A stretch of 64,000 nucleotides of DNA from Lachnospiraceae bacterium (GTDB taxonomy: Bacteria > Bacillota > Clostridia > Lachnospirales > Lachnospiraceae), in NCBI GenBank assembly GCA_021153185.1, contig JAGKTY010000005.1, positions 43,311 to 107,310 on the forward strand. The letters run 5' to 3'. This document shows, piece after piece, positions 26,371 to 35,825 of the stretch (its first letter is position 1; each line of letters begins with the position of its first letter). The notes under the pieces are model-generated. The model searched no databases. It saw nothing but the letters and a program-made list of their open reading frames with translations, and was not told where the DNA came from. The position numbers were made by a program, and so were the translations under genes.

Positions 26371-27248
26371 GTGATGTAATTATACGTGCAACAGCGGCGA
26401 ATGCACAGGTACGTGCATTTGCGGCAACAACGAGAGAATTGGTAGAATTTGCAAGATGCGCACATGGTACAAGTCCGGTCGTGACAGCGGGACTTGGCAG
26501 ACTTCTGACCGCAGGTGCGATGATGGGAAGTATGTTAAAGGGCGAAAAGGATGTGCTGACCTTGCAGATGAAGGGAGATGGCCCTGTTAAGGGCTATACG
26601 GTTACGGCAGATTCCTCTGCCAATGTAAAGGGCTATGCGCTCGTACCGGATGTGTATCTGCCACCGAACGCAGCAGGAAAGCTGGATGTCGGCGGAAGCA
26701 TAGGATACGGAACGCTCAGTGTCATCAAGGATATGGGACTTAAGGAGCCGTATGTCGGGCAGACCGTGCTGCAGACAGGTGAGGTTGGAGATGACCTTAC
26801 TTACTATTTTGCGACAAGTGAGCAGATTCCAAGCAGTGTCGGCCTTGGCGTACTCATGAATAAAAACAATACGGTGAAGTGCGCCGGCGGTTTTATTGTG
26901 CAGCTGATGCCGTTTGCCGGGGAAGAAGTTGTTGCAAAGCTTGAGGAGAACTTATCAAACATAACGTCCGTTACTCAAATTTTGGAGCAGGGTCATACGC
27001 CGCAGGAGATGCTGGGAATGCTTCTGGATGGTCTGGATATGCAGATTGTGGACGAGATTCCGACTGCTTTTGTATGTAATTGTGATAAGCACCGCATTGA
27101 GAAAGCGATTATCAGTATCGGAGAAAAAGAAATCAAAGAGATGATTGAGGAAGGGGAAACCATCGAGGTAAACTGCCATTTTTGTAATAGCAAATATGCG
27201 TTTACGGTGGATGAGTTAAAAGCACTTCTTCGTAAGAGTAAGTCATAA
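26367..27248 (+). CDS. hslO: Redox-regulated chaperone Hsp33
   Basis: 293 residues from ATG 26367, which has AAAGGA seven bases upstream and overlaps the methyltransferase stop. The N-terminal domain shows SDVIIRATAANAQVRAFAATT, ARCAHGTSPV, LLTAGAMMGSMLKGE and QMKGDGPVKGYTVTADS; the redox switch has the four zinc cysteines, CNCDKHR and CHFCNSKY. Hsp33 is a cytosolic holdase activated by oxidative unfolding. nadE follows after ten bases. Confidence 0.97.
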   Translation: MSDVIIRATAANAQVRAFAATTRELVEFARCAHGTSPVVTAGLGRLLTAGAMMGSMLKGEKDVLTLQMKGDGPVKGYTVTADSSANVKGYALVPDVYLPPNAAGKLDVGGSIGYGTLSVIKDMGLKEPYVGQTVLQTGEVGDDLTYYFATSEQIPSSVGLGVLMNKNNTVKCAGGFIVQLMPFAGEEVVAKLEENLSNITSVTQILEQGHTPQEMLGMLLDGLDMQIVDEIPTAFVCNCDKHRIEKAIISIGEKEIKEMIEEGETIEVNCHFCNSKYAFTVDELKALLRKSKS

Positions 27249-27258
27249 GGAGGCACTT

Positions 27259-29178
27259 ATGAGACAGGGATTTATCAAGGTTGCGGCCGTAACACCCCAA
27301 ATCCGTGTTGCGGACCCGGCATACAACGCACGGATCATCTGTGAGAAAATTGACGAGGCGACAGGGAGCGGTGCCAAAATTATCGTATTCCCGGAACTTT
27401 GTATCACGGGGTATACATGTCAGGATCTGTTTTTGCAAAAACGTCTTTTAGACGAAGCATTTGAGGCGCTTTGTACAATCACAGAGTATACAGATGGCTA
27501 TGATGCGCTTATTTTTGTGGGATTGCCGCTCGAGAGAAACGGCAAGCTGTATAATGTAGCAGCTGTTATTAATTGCGGTGAACTCCTTGCATTTGTACCA
27601 AAGCGGATGATTCCCAATTATGCGGAGTTTTATGAGGCGAGACATTTCACGCCGGGAAATGAAGCGGTAGAGCTATTTCGGTATGAGGAGATGGAGATTC
27701 CGTTTGGAACGAATATTTTATTCCAGACAGATGCGCTTCCGGGGATGTGCATTGCCTGTGAGCTCTGTGAAGATTTGTGGGCGCCGATGCCGCCTTCGAC
27801 AGCACATGCCCTTGCGGGCGCCAACATTATCGTCAATTTATCCGCGTCAAACGAGACGGTGGGCAAGGACGAATACAGGCAAAGCCTTGTGAATGCGACA
27901 AGTGCCCGCCTTGTCTGCGGCTATATCTACGCAAGCAGCGGTGAGGGGGAATCGACGCAGGATCTTGTCTTTGGCGGACATAATCTGATCTCGGAAAACG
28001 GCATTTTGCTCGCATCAGCAGAGCGTTTTGAAAATGAGACGGTTTATGCAGATATCGATGTGCACAGACTCATACACGAAAGACGCCGCATGAATACGTA
28101 CCCGGAGGGCAGCCATGACTACCTGATTGTGGATTTTGCCATTGTGATTCAGGAAACGAAGCTTCACAGGACCTTTGCGAAAACGCCATTTGTACCGTAT
28201 GATAAAGCACTTCGCAATAAGCGCTGTGAGGATATTTTAAATATTCAGGCATATGGCCTAAAGAAAAGACTCGCCCATACGGGCGTCAAAACTGCAGTGA
28301 TCGGACTTTCAGGGGGGCTTGACTCGACGCTGGCACTGCTCGTGACGGTGCGTGCGTTTGATATGCTCTCGCTTGACAGAAGGGGGATCAAAGCGGTCAC
28401 GATGCCTTGCTTTGGAACGACGGACCGCACCTATGACAATGCGTGCAGCCTGGCAAAGGCGTTTGGAGCTACGCTTATGGAAATCGATTTAAAGGAGAGC
28501 GTGCGCAGGCATTTTGCAGACATCGGACATGATGAGTCCTTGCATGATGTGACATACGAAAACGGACAGGCAAGGGAGCGCACACAAGTGCTGATGGACC
28601 TTGCGAACCGTTTTTCAGGGCTTGTCATTGGTACAGGAGATATGTCGGAGCTTGCACTCGGCTGGGCAACGTATAATGGAGATCACATGTCCATGTACGG
28701 TGTGAACAGCGGTGTGCCAAAAACGCTTGTCAGACATTTGACGCAGTATTATGCCGACACCTGTGGGGAGGAGCGACTTAGAGAAATTCTGCTTGATGTT
28801 TTGGCAACGCCGGTAAGCCCGGAGCTCCTTCCGCCAACAGACGGTCAGATTTCACAAAAAACGGAGGATTTGGTCGGTCCGTATGAGCTTCATGATTTCT
28901 TCTTATATTACATGCTCCGCGCAGGATATGAACCTGCCAAAATCTTCCGCATTGCGTCAATCGCCTTTGCGGATGAATATGACCGGGTTACGATCATGAA
29001 ATGGCTCAAGACCTTTGTGCGCAGGTTTTTTGCGCAGCAGTTCAAACGCTCCTGTCTGCCGGATGGCCCTAAGGTCGGAAGTGTTGCTGTCTCACCAAGA
29101 GGAGACCTCCGCATGCCGAGTGATGCATCGTTTGGCCCATGGATGAGACAGCTTGAGGAGATAGAAACATACTTATAG
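27259..29178 (+). CDS. nadE: Glutamine-dependent NAD+ synthetase
   Basis: 639 residues, the long two-domain form. The nitrilase-type glutaminase (about 1-270) has its triad: Glu in VFPELCITGY, Lys in VPKRMIPNY, Cys in CIACELCEDLW. The synthetase (about 320-639) has the ATP pyrophosphatase loop SGGLDST (351-357), IGTGDMSELALGWATYNGD and the GKMQ-like end. It makes NAD from nicotinate adenine dinucleotide using glutamine nitrogen. AGGAGG start. Its stop overlaps the end of a convergent minus-strand gene by six bases. Confidence 0.97.
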   Translation: MRQGFIKVAAVTPQIRVADPAYNARIICEKIDEATGSGAKIIVFPELCITGYTCQDLFLQKRLLDEAFEALCTITEYTDGYDALIFVGLPLERNGKLYNVAAVINCGELLAFVPKRMIPNYAEFYEARHFTPGNEAVELFRYEEMEIPFGTNILFQTDALPGMCIACELCEDLWAPMPPSTAHALAGANIIVNLSASNETVGKDEYRQSLVNATSARLVCGYIYASSGEGESTQDLVFGGHNLISENGILLASAERFENETVYADIDVHRLIHERRRMNTYPEGSHDYLIVDFAIVIQETKLHRTFAKTPFVPYDKALRNKRCEDILNIQAYGLKKRLAHTGVKTAVIGLSGGLDSTLALLVTVRAFDMLSLDRRGIKAVTMPCFGTTDRTYDNACSLAKAFGATLMEIDLKESVRRHFADIGHDESLHDVTYENGQARERTQVLMDLANRFSGLVIGTGDMSELALGWATYNGDHMSMYGVNSGVPKTLVRHLTQYYADTCGEERLREILLDVLATPVSPELLPPTDGQISQKTEDLVGPYELHDFFLYYMLRAGYEPAKIFRIASIAFADEYDRVTIMKWLKTFVRRFFAQQFKRSCLPDGPKVGSVAVSPRGDLRMPSDASFGPWMRQLEEIETYL

Positions 29179-29631
29179 CAGATGTTTTGCCGCCGCCTTG
29201 TTTTCAGAAACGCTTGCTTTGTTTAGTGCCTGTTCAATGGCCTCTAATAACAGCATGGAAGTGTAGCGCATATCATCGTTGTAGCTTATGTTTTCAAGGG
29301 ACTGTGTCTCGCAAATCTGATTGGCAAGATCGTCAAAGGATGTCTCCAGATACGGATACATCGTTGTAATACTCTCGCTTAGATTCCTAAGACGGATATT
29401 GCTGATATGATCTGCATCGACAGATAACTCGATTTCCATAGGCTGCCCGCCGAGGGTAATCGAACTTGTGTAGACACCGGGCGTATATGCAGATGCCGCC
29501 GCATCCTTTTTGCCGGATGGCTTAAACATGATAATCATAAGGACGATCAGTGTCACAATTGCCAGAATGAGCAGCGCTGTGTAAAGTAATTCCTTTAAGT
29601 GAAGTACGACAATTTTGGTTTTGCCATGCAT
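29173..29631 (-). CDS. Membrane-anchored FMN-bind-fold-like protein lacking the flavinylation motif
   Basis: 152 residues from ATG 29631 (AAAGGA upstream); an upstream start is possible but lacks a ribosome site. One membrane segment (about 15-37) with a short cytoplasmic tail, then an extracellular domain beginning YTPGVYTSSITLGGQPMEIELSVDADHISNIRL, which follows the pattern of FMN-binding domains. Where those carry the SGAT attachment motif, this protein has ENISYNDDMRYTS. It may bind no flavin or bind it without a covalent bond. It is alone on this strand, convergent with nadE and divergent from glnA. Confidence 0.65.
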   Translation of the reverse strand: MHGKTKIVVLHLKELLYTALLILAIVTLIVLMIIMFKPSGKKDAAASAYTPGVYTSSITLGGQPMEIELSVDADHISNIRLRNLSESITTMYPYLETSFDDLANQICETQSLENISYNDDMRYTSMLLLEAIEQALNKASVSENKAAAKHLL

Positions 29632-29704
29632 AGTGTGATCCTTTCTGAATATTTGGACGTTCATTTTTACAATGTATGTATGGAGCAATATTTATATGAC
29701 TGAC

Positions 29705-29733
29705 TTGACAAGGTGAATCTTTTTTTGTATTCT
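29705..29733 (+). promoter_or_regulatory. glnA promoter
   Basis: A perfect -35 TTGACA (29705-29710), 17-base spacer and TATTCT (29728-29733). The transcript should begin near 29740, leaving a leader of about 85 nt with one strong hairpin. Confidence 0.85.
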
Positions 29734-29745
29734 GTGAAAAGAACA

Positions 29746-29775
29746 AGGGCGTTCTCCGTACTCGGAGTGCGCCCT
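29746..29775 (+). promoter_or_regulatory. Leader hairpin of glnA
   Basis: AGGGCG pairs with CGCCCT, then a 2x2 internal loop (TT/TG), then CTCCG with CGGAG around the loop TACT; CTTTCGTT follows. Its place at the very start of the transcript, and an ANTAR antiterminator gene right after glnA, make an attenuator or regulatory element likely. The conserved hexaloop of known ANTAR target hairpins was not found. Confidence 0.55.
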
Positions 29776-29823
29776 TTCGTTGTGGTAGCGAGGAAATTTT
29801 GATAGAAAGAAAGGAATTAAGGG

Positions 29824-31161
29824 ATGAAGAAATACACGAAAGAGGATGTAATTCGGGAAGTGGAGCAAAAGGATGTGGAATTTATCCGTTTGCAGTTCAC
29901 GGACATGTTTGGCAATTTAAAAAACATTGCCATTACCGCGAGCCAGCTTGAGAAAGCGCTCGACAACAAAATTATGTTTGACGGTTCCATCATTGATGGA
30001 TTTGCCAGAATGGGTGAGTCGGATATGTATCTTGTGCCGGATTTGGACACACTTGAGATTTTCCCGTGGAGACCGCAAAACGGCAAGGTTGCACGTATGA
30101 TCTGCAACGTTCACAAAACAGACGGAACACCGTATGAATGTGACAGCCGTTATATCCTAAAGCAGGCGCTTAAGGAAGCGGAGGAGATGGGCTACCATTT
30201 CAGCGCAGGTACGGAGTGTGAGTTTTTCTTATTCCACACAGATGAAAACGGAATGCCGACGACACTCACACATGAGAGAGCCGGTTATTTTGATTTGGGA
30301 CCGATTGACCTCGGAGAAAACGCAAGACGCGATATCGTGTTAAATCTCGAGGCAATGGGCTTTGAAGTGGAGTCGTCGCACCATGAGGTGGCGCCTGCAC
30401 AGCATGAGATTGATTTTAAGTATGCAGAAGGTGTGTATACAGCGGACAACATCATGACGTTCAAGCTTGCAGTCAAGACGATTGCCAAACGTCATGGTCT
30501 TCATGCAACGTTTATGCCAAAACCAAAAATGAACGAGGCCGGAAGCGGTATGCACATCAACATGAATTTGACGGATGCACAGACCGGCGCCAATATTTTT
30601 GCAGATGAAACAGATCCAAACGGTCTGAGCAAAGAGGCATATTATTTCATCGGTGGTCTCATGAAGCATGCAAAAGGCATGTGCGCTGTGACCAATCCGC
30701 TTGTCAACTCTTACAAGAGACTTGTTTCCGGCTATGAAGCGCCAAACTATGTAGCATGGAGCACGACGAACAATAGTCCGCTCATCCGGATTCCTGCTTC
30801 AAGAGGGGCGTCGACAAGAGTGGAGCTTCGCAATCCGGATCCAAGTGCCAATCCATATCTTGCGCTGGCACTTTGCTTAAAGGCAGGCCTTGATGGTATC
30901 AGAAATCAGATTATGCCGCCGGCTTGTGTGGATGTGAATGTCTATGAGATGTCAGAAAAAGAACGCGCCAGAAAGAAAGTGAGTGAACTGCCGGGTACGC
31001 TTTATGAAGCCATTTTGGAGATGGAGAAGGATGCGTTTGTTAAAGAGGCACTTGGCAGCGAATTTTCACAGAAATATATTGATGCAAAAAAATCAGAATG
31101 GAATGAATATAAGGAACAAGTAACTGCCTGGGAGATGGAGCGTTACCTTTACAAATACTAA
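29824..31161 (+). CDS. glnA: Glutamine synthetase type I
   Basis: 445 residues, the length of the short GSI-alpha form. Active-site signatures: FTDMFGNLKN, FDGSIIDGFARMGESDMYL, TECEFFLF, HHEVAPAQHEIDF, GSGMHINMNL, NNSPLIRIPASRG, RVELRNPDPSANPYLA. The adenylylation tyrosine loop of the beta type is absent, in line with control by feedback and transcription. It fixes ammonia into glutamine. The strong promoter, leader hairpin and downstream ANTAR gene form a nitrogen-control unit. Confidence 0.98.
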   Translation: MKKYTKEDVIREVEQKDVEFIRLQFTDMFGNLKNIAITASQLEKALDNKIMFDGSIIDGFARMGESDMYLVPDLDTLEIFPWRPQNGKVARMICNVHKTDGTPYECDSRYILKQALKEAEEMGYHFSAGTECEFFLFHTDENGMPTTLTHERAGYFDLGPIDLGENARRDIVLNLEAMGFEVESSHHEVAPAQHEIDFKYAEGVYTADNIMTFKLAVKTIAKRHGLHATFMPKPKMNEAGSGMHINMNLTDAQTGANIFADETDPNGLSKEAYYFIGGLMKHAKGMCAVTNPLVNSYKRLVSGYEAPNYVAWSTTNNSPLIRIPASRGASTRVELRNPDPSANPYLALALCLKAGLDGIRNQIMPPACVDVNVYEMSEKERARKKVSELPGTLYEAILEMEKDAFVKEALGSEFSQKYIDAKKSEWNEYKEQVTAWEMERYLYKY

Positions 31162-31230
31162 TCCCGAACGTAAATGAGGATTATCTGTACGAGTGGAAGC
31201 GTACAATCAATTACGTAGGGAGGTGTGAAA

Positions 31231-31776
31231 GTGACAGGTATCGTAGTCGTATTGCCGAAGATAGAAGAAGGAAAGGCGATTCGCGGGCTGCTTGTAAGAA
31301 ATGGATACGAGGTGCAGGGTGTCTGTTCATCAGGCGCACAGGCACTTGGTATGATGGATAACCTGGATGATGGAATTGTCATTAGTGGCTATAAGTTGAC
31401 GGATATGATGTACGAAGAGCTTTACGACTGTCTGCCGGAGCACTTTGAAATGCTGCTTTTGGCATCAAATCACTTACTTCCGGATTGTGAAGGAAGTGGG
31501 ATTATGACGCTTGGAATGCCGCTTAAGGTCCATGATCTTGTAAATACGGTGGAACTGATGAGCAATACCATCGCTTATAAACGAAGAAAGCGGAGGGCAC
31601 AGCCGAAAGAGAGGAAACCGGAAGAGCAGGCTTTGATCAATGAGGCAAAAGCGCTTCTTATGAACCGCAATAACATGACGGAAGAAGAGGCGCACAGATA
31701 CATACAAAAATGTAGCATGGATTCAAGTACCAATCTGGTTGAAACATCACAAATGGTACTTGCGATGATGAGATAA
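31231..31776 (+). CDS. ANTAR domain response-regulator-like antiterminator
   Basis: 181 residues from GTG 31231, the start at correct distance from GGGAGG. Residues 1-115 form a degenerate receiver domain (GIVVVLPKIEEGKAIRGLLVRNGYEV) lacking the acidic pocket and phospho-Asp, so it is probably not phosphorylated in the usual way. A Lys/Arg linker leads to the C-terminal ANTAR three-helix domain (about 130-181: EAKALLMNRNNMTEEEAHRY, followed by the final helix). ANTAR proteins bind RNA hairpins and prevent termination. In Clostridia they are often encoded next to glnA, which is the preceding gene here. Confidence 0.9.
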   Translation: MTGIVVVLPKIEEGKAIRGLLVRNGYEVQGVCSSGAQALGMMDNLDDGIVISGYKLTDMMYEELYDCLPEHFEMLLLASNHLLPDCEGSGIMTLGMPLKVHDLVNTVELMSNTIAYKRRKRRAQPKERKPEEQALINEAKALLMNRNNMTEEEAHRYIQKCSMDSSTNLVETSQMVLAMMR

Positions 31777-31797
31777 TGGGATGGAAAGGGAGATAAT

Positions 31798-32676
31798 ATG
31801 AATTTTACAAAAATGCAGGGATGTGGCAATGATTATGTGTACATCAACGGTTTTACGGAAAAAATAAAAGATAAAGTGGCTTTTGTAAAAGCGGTCAGTG
31901 ACAGACATTTCGGCGTTGGCTCGGATGGCGCGATTTTTATCAATCCATCGGATGTGGCTGATTTTGAAATGGAAATGTATAATGCGGACGGTTCGCGCTC
32001 GGAAATGTGCGGAAACGGAATTCGCTGCGTGGCCAAATACGTTTATGACCATGGCATGACGGACAAAGAGGTGATTACTGTCGTCAGCGCAGGTAAAATC
32101 AAAACGCTTGCGCTTACCGTCGAAGACGGAAAAGTATCGATGGTGAAGGTAAACATGGGCGCACCGATTCTTGAGCCGGAGGCAATTCCGGTTGTCTGCG
32201 ATGGTGAAACATGTATCAACCGGCCGATCGAAGTGGATGGCGTGACGTATCATATGACGTGTGTGTCAATGGGAAACCCACACAGCGTGGTCTTTTTGAA
32301 TGCAGGTGAGGATGCAGGTAAGCTGCAAAGTGACAATGTAAAAGAATTTGACCTCGATGGGATCGGCGCCAAATTTGAATGCCACGAGCGCTTTCCGAGA
32401 CGCGTGAATGCGGAATTCGTGGAAATTTTGAATGATGAGCATGTCAACATGCGTGTATACGAGCGCGGAACAGGCGAGACGCTAGCGTGCGGAACAGGAA
32501 GCTGTGCGGTGACGGTTGCCTGCATTTTAAATGGATTTACCAAACGAAAAATAACGGTATCACTTCCGGGCGGCGATTTGATTGTCGAGTGGGATGAAAA
32601 AAGTGGGGATGTCTTCATGACAGGACCGGCTGAGACTGTTTTTGAGGGACAGTTCCCTTGGGAAGACTCCAAATAG
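31798..32676 (+). CDS. dapF: Diaminopimelate epimerase
   Basis: 292 residues. Start MNFTKMQGCGNDYVYING with both catalytic cysteines in context: MCGNGIRCVAKY and ACGTGSCAV; also GNPHSVVF and RVYERGTGETLACG. It interconverts LL- and meso-diaminopimelate for lysine and peptidoglycan. DapL follows 72 bases later. A TTGAGA/TATAAT-like element between the two may let dapL have its own promoter. Confidence 0.97.
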   Translation: MNFTKMQGCGNDYVYINGFTEKIKDKVAFVKAVSDRHFGVGSDGAIFINPSDVADFEMEMYNADGSRSEMCGNGIRCVAKYVYDHGMTDKEVITVVSAGKIKTLALTVEDGKVSMVKVNMGAPILEPEAIPVVCDGETCINRPIEVDGVTYHMTCVSMGNPHSVVFLNAGEDAGKLQSDNVKEFDLDGIGAKFECHERFPRRVNAEFVEILNDEHVNMRVYERGTGETLACGTGSCAVTVACILNGFTKRKITVSLPGGDLIVEWDEKSGDVFMTGPAETVFEGQFPWEDSK

Positions 32677-32748
32677 ACTTGAGATACCAAGGAAATTATG
32701 TTATAATGCTACTTGGCATGTTTTTGTCAGGTAGCCATAGGAGGCAAT

Positions 32749-33963
32749 ATGGCAAAAGTAAATGACAACTATCTAAAACTACCGGGAAGCTATTTGTTTT
32801 CCACAATCGGCAAAAAGGTGAACGCGTACGCGGCAGAGCATCCTGATAAGAAAATTATCAGACTCGGAATCGGTGATGTGACACAGCCGATCGCGCCAAC
32901 CATCATTGCAGCGCTTCACAGTGCGGTTGATGAGATGGCTGCAGCGGAGACGTTTAAGGGCTATGCGCCTGACCTTGGGTATGCATTCCTTAGGGAAACA
33001 ATCAGCGAGCATGATTACAAGGCAAGAGGCTGTGATATTGCAGCGGATGAGATTTTTGTATCAGACGGTGCCAAATGTGACTGCAGCAACATTCAGGAGA
33101 TTTTCAGCACCGATAACAAGATTGCCGTATGTGATCCGGTCTATCCGGTTTATGTGGATTCCAACGTTATGGCTGGAAGAACAGGTTCTTATGACCCTGC
33201 CACAGAGACGTGGAGTGATGTGATTTACATGCCGTGTACAGCAGAAAACGGTTTTGCACCGTCTCTTCCAAAGCAGGTGCCGGACCTCATTTATCTGTGT
33301 TTTCCAAACAATCCGACGGGTGCGACAATTTCCAAAGCACGTCTGCAGGAGTGGGTTGATTATGCCAACAAAAACGGCTGCGTGATTTTATACGATGCAG
33401 CGTATGAGGCATATATTTCAGAAGAAGATGTACCACACAGCATTTATGAATGTGACGGTGCGCGCTCTTGTGCGATTGAGTTCCATTCATTTTCAAAAAA
33501 TGCCGGTTTTACGGGACTTCGTCTCGGCTATACCGTCGTTCCGAAGGAGCTTAAGGTAGAGGGTGTGAATCTTCATCCGCTTTGGAGCAGGCGTCATGGA
33601 ACCAAATACAATGGCGCGCCTTACATTATCCAAAAGGCAGGCGAGGCCGTATATTCGGAGGCGGGCCGGAAGGAACTGAACGCACAGGTAGCTTACTATA
33701 TGAAAAATGCCCGCTATATTTTAGAGGGATTAAAAGGAGCCGGTTACACTGTGTCCGGTGGTGTAAATGCACCATACATCTGGCTGAAGGCGCCGGACGG
33801 CATGAAGAGCTGGGAGTTCTTTGATTATCTTTTGACAAAGGCGAATGTTGTCGGAACCCCGGGTTCAGGTTTTGGTCCAAGCGGAGAGACGTATTTCCGT
33901 CTGACGGCGTTTGGAACCTATGAAAATACAGTGGAGGCAATCGACCGCATTAAGGCGTTGTAA
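32749..33963 (+). CDS. dapL: LL-diaminopimelate aminotransferase
   Basis: 404 residues from ATG 32749 with a very good AGGAGG. N-terminus [17 protein letters not shown], then [38 protein letters not shown], the PLP lysine in [16 protein letters not shown], and [10 protein letters not shown]. DapL converts tetrahydrodipicolinate directly to LL-diaminopimelate, bypassing the acylated intermediates; together with dapF it covers the end of the pathway. Two small hairpins lie between its stop and gatC. Confidence 0.97.
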   Translation: MAKVNDNYLKLPGSYLFSTIGKKVNAYAAEHPDKKIIRLGIGDVTQPIAPTIIAALHSAVDEMAAAETFKGYAPDLGYAFLRETISEHDYKARGCDIAADEIFVSDGAKCDCSNIQEIFSTDNKIAVCDPVYPVYVDSNVMAGRTGSYDPATETWSDVIYMPCTAENGFAPSLPKQVPDLIYLCFPNNPTGATISKARLQEWVDYANKNGCVILYDAAYEAYISEEDVPHSIYECDGARSCAIEFHSFSKNAGFTGLRLGYTVVPKELKVEGVNLHPLWSRRHGTKYNGAPYIIQKAGEAVYSEAGRKELNAQVAYYMKNARYILEGLKGAGYTVSGGVNAPYIWLKAPDGMKSWEFFDYLLTKANVVGTPGSGFGPSGETYFRLTAFGTYENTVEAIDRIKAL

Positions 33964-34001
33964 TACCGGTGTGTCTCGTTTGAGACCTGATATGAATGAT
34001 G

Positions 34002-34030
34002 AGCTGCTGCACGAGTTTCGTGGAGCAGCT
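34002..34030 (+). other. Strong hairpin in the gatC leader
   Basis: AGCTGCT, a G/G mismatch, CACGA, loop GTT, TCGTG, G, AGCAGCT: 12 base pairs. A smaller hairpin GTCTC-GTTT-GAGAC precedes it (33972-33985). No T-run follows, so a processing, stability or attenuation element is more likely than a terminator. Confidence 0.5.
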
Positions 34031-34054
34031 ACTTTGCTACTAAAGGAGAACGTT

Positions 34055-34345
34055 ATGGCGAACGTAATTAGTGATGAGACAATTGAGTATGTCGGCATTT
34101 TGGCCAAGCTCGAATTATCCGGTGAGGAGAAAGAGCGCGCCAAAAAAGATATGGCGGACATGCTTGATTACATTGATCAGCTCAGCGAGCTTGACACAAC
34201 AGATGTTGAACCGATGAGCCACATCTTCCCACTGCACAATGTGTTCAGAGAGGATGTTGTGACAAACGGGGATGACAGCGCAAACACTGTAAAAAATGCA
34301 CCACAGGAAAAAGATAACATGTTCCGGGTGCCACGGACATTTTAA
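34055..34345 (+). CDS. gatC: Aspartyl/glutamyl-tRNA amidotransferase subunit C
   Basis: 96 residues from ATG 34055 with AAAGGAG. Typical GatC: ISDETIEYVGILAKLELS, the MLDYIDQLSELDTTDVEPM belt segment and the final RVPRTF. GatC wraps GatA and GatB together. The gatCAB order is usual in Firmicutes, with 11 bases to gatA. Confidence 0.96.
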   Translation: MANVISDETIEYVGILAKLELSGEEKERAKKDMADMLDYIDQLSELDTTDVEPMSHIFPLHNVFREDVVTNGDDSANTVKNAPQEKDNMFRVPRTF

Positions 34346-34356
34346 GGGAGGCACAG

Positions 34357-35823
34357 ATGGAACTATTGAATTTAACAGCAGTAAAGCTGGCTGAAAAGAT
34401 TAAGGCCGGAGAAGTGAGCGCTGTCGATGCAGTGCAGGCAGTTCTTGCGCAGATCGAAAAGACAGAAGAGACATACAACTGCTATGTGACAATTGATCGG
34501 GAGGGCGCACTTGCCGAGGCAGAGCGCGTGCAGAGGGAAATCGAAGCAGGAAATTTAACAGGCCCGCTTGCCGGGGTACCGGTTGCCATTAAGGACAATA
34601 TGTGTACGCAGGGGATGCTGACGACCTGTTCTTCCAAGATTTTGGGAAACTTCATCCCGACCTTCTCATCAGAGGCAGTTGTCAATTTACAAAAAGCCGG
34701 TGCAATCATCATCGGCAAGACCAATATGGACGAGTTTGCCATGGGCTCAACGACAGAGACAAGCGCATTTGGCGCAACAAGAAATCCTTGGAACGATGCG
34801 CATGTTCCGGGCGGTTCCTCAGGTGGTTCTGCGGCAGCAGTTGCGGCCAATGAATGCTTTTATGCACTCGGTTCCGACACCGGCGGATCGATCAGACAGC
34901 CGGCAGGCTACTGCGGCGTTGTTGGTATGAAGCCGACATACGGAACAGTTTCTCGTTACGGACTGATTGCGTATGGCTCATCGCTTGATCAGATCGGACC
35001 ACTCTGTAAGGATGTGACAGACTGCGCGACGATTATGGAAGTGATTGCAAGTCATGACACAAAGGACTCTACAAGCATGCCAAGAGAAGATTACAACTTT
35101 ACAGAGGCGCTTGTGGATGATGTCAGGGGCATGAAAATCGGTATTCCGAGAGATTATTTCGGAGAGGGTCTTGATCCGGAGGTTGCTGCGGCAGTCAAGG
35201 CGGCTGCCAAAGTACTGGAAGAAAAAGGAGCAATCGTAGAGGAATTTGACCTTGATTTGGTTGGGTATGCAATTCCGACTTACTATACCATCGCGGCAGC
35301 GGAGGCCAGCTCAAACCTTGAGCGCTTTGACGGTGTCAAATACGGATACCGCGCCGAGGATGCAGACGAGCTTCACCGGATGTACAAGCGCACACGTTCA
35401 GAGGGCTTTGGCCCGGAAGTAAAGCGCCGTATTATGCTCGGAAGCTTTGTCCTTAGCTCCGGATATTATGATGCATATTATTTAAAAGCATTAAAAGTAA
35501 AAGCGCTCATCAAAAAAGCATTTGATGAGGCGTTTGCCAAATACGATATCATTCTCGGACCGGTGGCACCGACGACGGCACCAAAGCTTGGGGAAAGCCT
35601 TTCCGATCCGATTAAGATGTACCTTGGAGATATTTATACCATCTCTGTAAACCTTGCAGGACTTCCTGGAATTTGTCTTCCATGCGGACTGGATGAAAAG
35701 GGCTTGCCAATCGGACTTCAGTTAATCGGTGACTGCTTTGCGGAGAAGAAATTAATTCAGGCAGCCTACACGTACGAGATGGCACGTGGCGCATTTGAAA
35801 AGCCTGCAGGCAGAGAGGAGTAG
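34357..35823 (+). CDS. gatA: Aspartyl/glutamyl-tRNA amidotransferase subunit A
   Basis: 488 residues of the amidase-signature family. The catalytic Lys is in VAIKDNMCTQG, the cis-Ser in GGSSGGSAAAVAA, the nucleophile Ser in GSDTGGSIRQPA. It releases ammonia from glutamine for transamidation of misacylated Asp-tRNA(Asn) or Glu-tRNA(Gln). A glutaminyl-tRNA synthetase is also encoded 7 kb downstream, so GatCAB here may mainly serve Asn-tRNA. Confidence 0.98.
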   Translation: MELLNLTAVKLAEKIKAGEVSAVDAVQAVLAQIEKTEETYNCYVTIDREGALAEAERVQREIEAGNLTGPLAGVPVAIKDNMCTQGMLTTCSSKILGNFIPTFSSEAVVNLQKAGAIIIGKTNMDEFAMGSTTETSAFGATRNPWNDAHVPGGSSGGSAAAVAANECFYALGSDTGGSIRQPAGYCGVVGMKPTYGTVSRYGLIAYGSSLDQIGPLCKDVTDCATIMEVIASHDTKDSTSMPREDYNFTEALVDDVRGMKIGIPRDYFGEGLDPEVAAAVKAAAKVLEEKGAIVEEFDLDLVGYAIPTYYTIAAAEASSNLERFDGVKYGYRAEDADELHRMYKRTRSEGFGPEVKRRIMLGSFVLSSGYYDAYYLKALKVKALIKKAFDEAFAKYDIILGPVAPTTAPKLGESLSDPIKMYLGDIYTISVNLAGLPGICLPCGLDEKGLPIGLQLIGDCFAEKKLIQAAYTYEMARGAFEKPAGREE

Positions 35824-35825
35824 TT

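Noticed and set aside
29740..29823. Glutamine riboswitch in the glnA leader
   Set aside because: Only one short hairpin is present and the conserved core of the glnA/glutamine riboswitch was not seen; the ANTAR explanation fits the neighbourhood better.
33964..34054. T-box before gatCAB
   Set aside because: The spacer is only 91 bases, lacks the T-box consensus bulge and has no terminator/antiterminator pair.
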